This document shows, in pieces, positions 37,105 through 38,287 of a stretch of 38,287 nt of DNA. Position 1 is the first letter of the stretch. Each line of letters begins with the position of its first letter. The translations under genes were made by a program, and so were the position numbers. Source of the stretch: an uncultured Sphingobacteriaceae bacterium (GTDB lineage: Bacteria; Bacteroidota; Bacteroidia; Sphingobacteriales; Sphingobacteriaceae); contig CAMLLO010000041.1 in assembly GCA_946480915.1 (NCBI GenBank), positions 1 to 38,287 on the forward strand, read 5' to 3'. Under the pieces are notes generated by a model. It was given only the letters and a program-made list of their open reading frames with translations. It was not told the DNA's origin and did not search any database.

Positions 37105-38287
37105 ATGAAAAAAGTTTTAAAAAATAAGCACATAATGTTGTGGTTTACAGTGTTACTTTGTTCTCTGACAATTGTTTCATGCTCTAAATGGGATGATTTT
37201 ACAAAGTATACCGCCGGTGGTGAAATCTTGTACACTGGAAAGATAGATTCTGTTAAAATTTATTCCGGTAAGAAGCGGGTACGGTTTACCGGCCTACTGA
37301 AAGCGGATCCTAAGATTACAAAGATTAAAATTTCATGGAATGATTCTGCCGATTCTGTCGTATATGATATTGTGAAGGGAGTTGGCATAGAGTTGTTCGA
37401 TAGAACTTTTAATGTAGATGAAGGCATAAAAACTTTTAAGGTTTTTACATATGATGCCTCGGGAAATCGTTCTGTTCCTGTAAGTAGTTCAGCGAGAGTA
37501 TATGGAGACTCGTATCAAAGCTCACTTATAAACAGGGGAATTGAAAAAGCCGAAATGCAAAGTAATGGTTCAGCATTGATTAGCTGGGCGGATGTTAATG
37601 AAGCTGCCGGGATAGTAAATATGCGAATTAAGTATTCAGATAAATTAAGTATTATGCACGATACATTGATTAAATCTGCTCTGACAGGTACAACACCAGG
37701 AACTTTGTTTACTACCTCATTGCCGAATTTTAAGTTAGGCAGTGCTTTCACCTATAATACGGCGTATCGCCCCAATGCCACTGCTATTGACACATTTTAC
37801 GTTGCTGATCAAACTCAGAATGTAAAATATGAGGTAACCAACCTTTATTTAAGCAACGTGGGCCCTTTTACCAGAGCTACTTTAAGTGGCAGGTGGGGAA
37901 CCCTTGCCGCCCCCTGGATTACAAACGCTGCAGCAAAGAATAAGGGTGGTGTTAACGGCGGTTATACATCCGATGCGGGTGGTGCTATTAATTGGGAAAC
38001 TTATGCTAACGACCCTGTTATAAATGGGATAGTGTATCAACCAACATCCATTCCGCTACCGGCAGGGAAATATATAGTTGCGTTTGACGAGTTTTCGGAA
38101 ATTCAAACTAATTCTTCTGTTTATTGTGTGGTTGCAGCTGGCGGAAATGGTATCCCTATCCTTGCTGATCTTTCTACTGCATTAGGTTACGGGGCTCTTT
38201 ATAATGGTGCTGTTATAGGTACTAACGCGCCAAATGTTACCGATACAAGATCTTTCGAGTTCACACTTGCAACTCCGCAAGTAGTTT
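37105..38287 (+). CDS. DUF4998 surface lipoprotein, cut by the right window edge
   Basis: The frame is open from the ATG at 37105 to the window end, 394 codons with no stop, so the gene is partial. The signal ends in a lipobox (TIVSC, C26). Residues about 30-235 match DUF4998: GGEILYTGKIDSVKIYSGKK, KIKISWNDSADSV and the closing YRPNATAIDTFYV. The remaining part (about 240-394) looks like the DUF5013 beta-sandwich that often follows (YEVTNLYLSNVGPF). It is probably a surface glycan-binding accessory protein, fourth in the SusC 3 operon, 64 bases after the previous stop. Confidence 0.85.
   Translation, partial: MKKVLKNKHIMLWFTVLLCSLTIVSCSKWDDFTKYTAGGEILYTGKIDSVKIYSGKKRVRFTGLLKADPKITKIKISWNDSADSVVYDIVKGVGIELFDRTFNVDEGIKTFKVFTYDASGNRSVPVSSSARVYGDSYQSSLINRGIEKAEMQSNGSALISWADVNEAAGIVNMRIKYSDKLSIMHDTLIKSALTGTTPGTLFTTSLPNFKLGSAFTYNTAYRPNATAIDTFYVADQTQNVKYEVTNLYLSNVGPFTRATLSGRWGTLAAPWITNAAAKNKGGVNGGYTSDAGGAINWETYANDPVINGIVYQPTSIPLPAGKYIVAFDEFSEIQTNSSVYCVVAAGGNGIPILADLSTALGYGALYNGAVIGTNAPNVTDTRSFEFTLATPQVV

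Overview
The window looks like a chromosomal segment of an AT-rich Bacteroidota, most likely Sphingobacteriaceae (Pedobacter- or Mucilaginibacter-like). The basis is three SusC/SusD pairs, a one-protein hybrid two-component regulator (HTCS), lipoproteins of the DUF4959/DUF5126/DUF5000 and DUF4998 types, TAnnTTTG-like promoter elements and scarce Shine-Dalgarno sites. The exact genus cannot be fixed by eye.

Layout. (1) Housekeeping edge, 1-6100: a terminator of an unseen upstream gene, a plant-type acyl-ACP desaturase with its own terminator, a minus-strand pair of glycosyltransferase plus glycogen-debranching-type hydrolase, a small three-helix membrane protein resembling DUF2784, and an unrecognised 202-residue protein. 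(2) Polysaccharide utilisation locus A, 6300-28330: a secreted GH2 beta-galactosidase, two DUF2264 proteins, a GH16 endo-hydrolase, the HTCS regulator and a four-gene operon of two successive SusC/SusD pairs. (3) Locus B, from about 28400 to the right edge: a GntR-type regulator, a third SusC/SusD pair and two surface lipoproteins, the last cut by the window end at 38287.

How it works together (inference). GH16 would cut a beta-linked backbone, probably with the help of surface SusD-like lipoproteins. SusC-like TonB-dependent channels would import the fragments, and the GH2 and DUF2264 enzymes would trim galactose and possibly uronic acid. The set fits a galactan- or glucan-like, acid-decorated polymer such as type II arabinogalactan, but the substrate is not proven by sequence.

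The main discovery candidate is a C-rich direct repeat, two CCCC half-sites 20-22 bp apart. The downstream half-site ends 21-23 bp before a promoter -7-like element. It lies upstream of five separate transcription units: GH2 operon, GH16, SusC1 operon, GntR and SusC3 operon. It is absent before the HTCS gene. It would join both loci, including the second regulator, into one regulon, most simply as the HTCS binding site. Other points are a SusC without the usual N-terminal extension domain and TonB box, a long leader before SusC3 with a duplicated 18-nt segment and an interrupted reading frame, and several dyads near these promoters.
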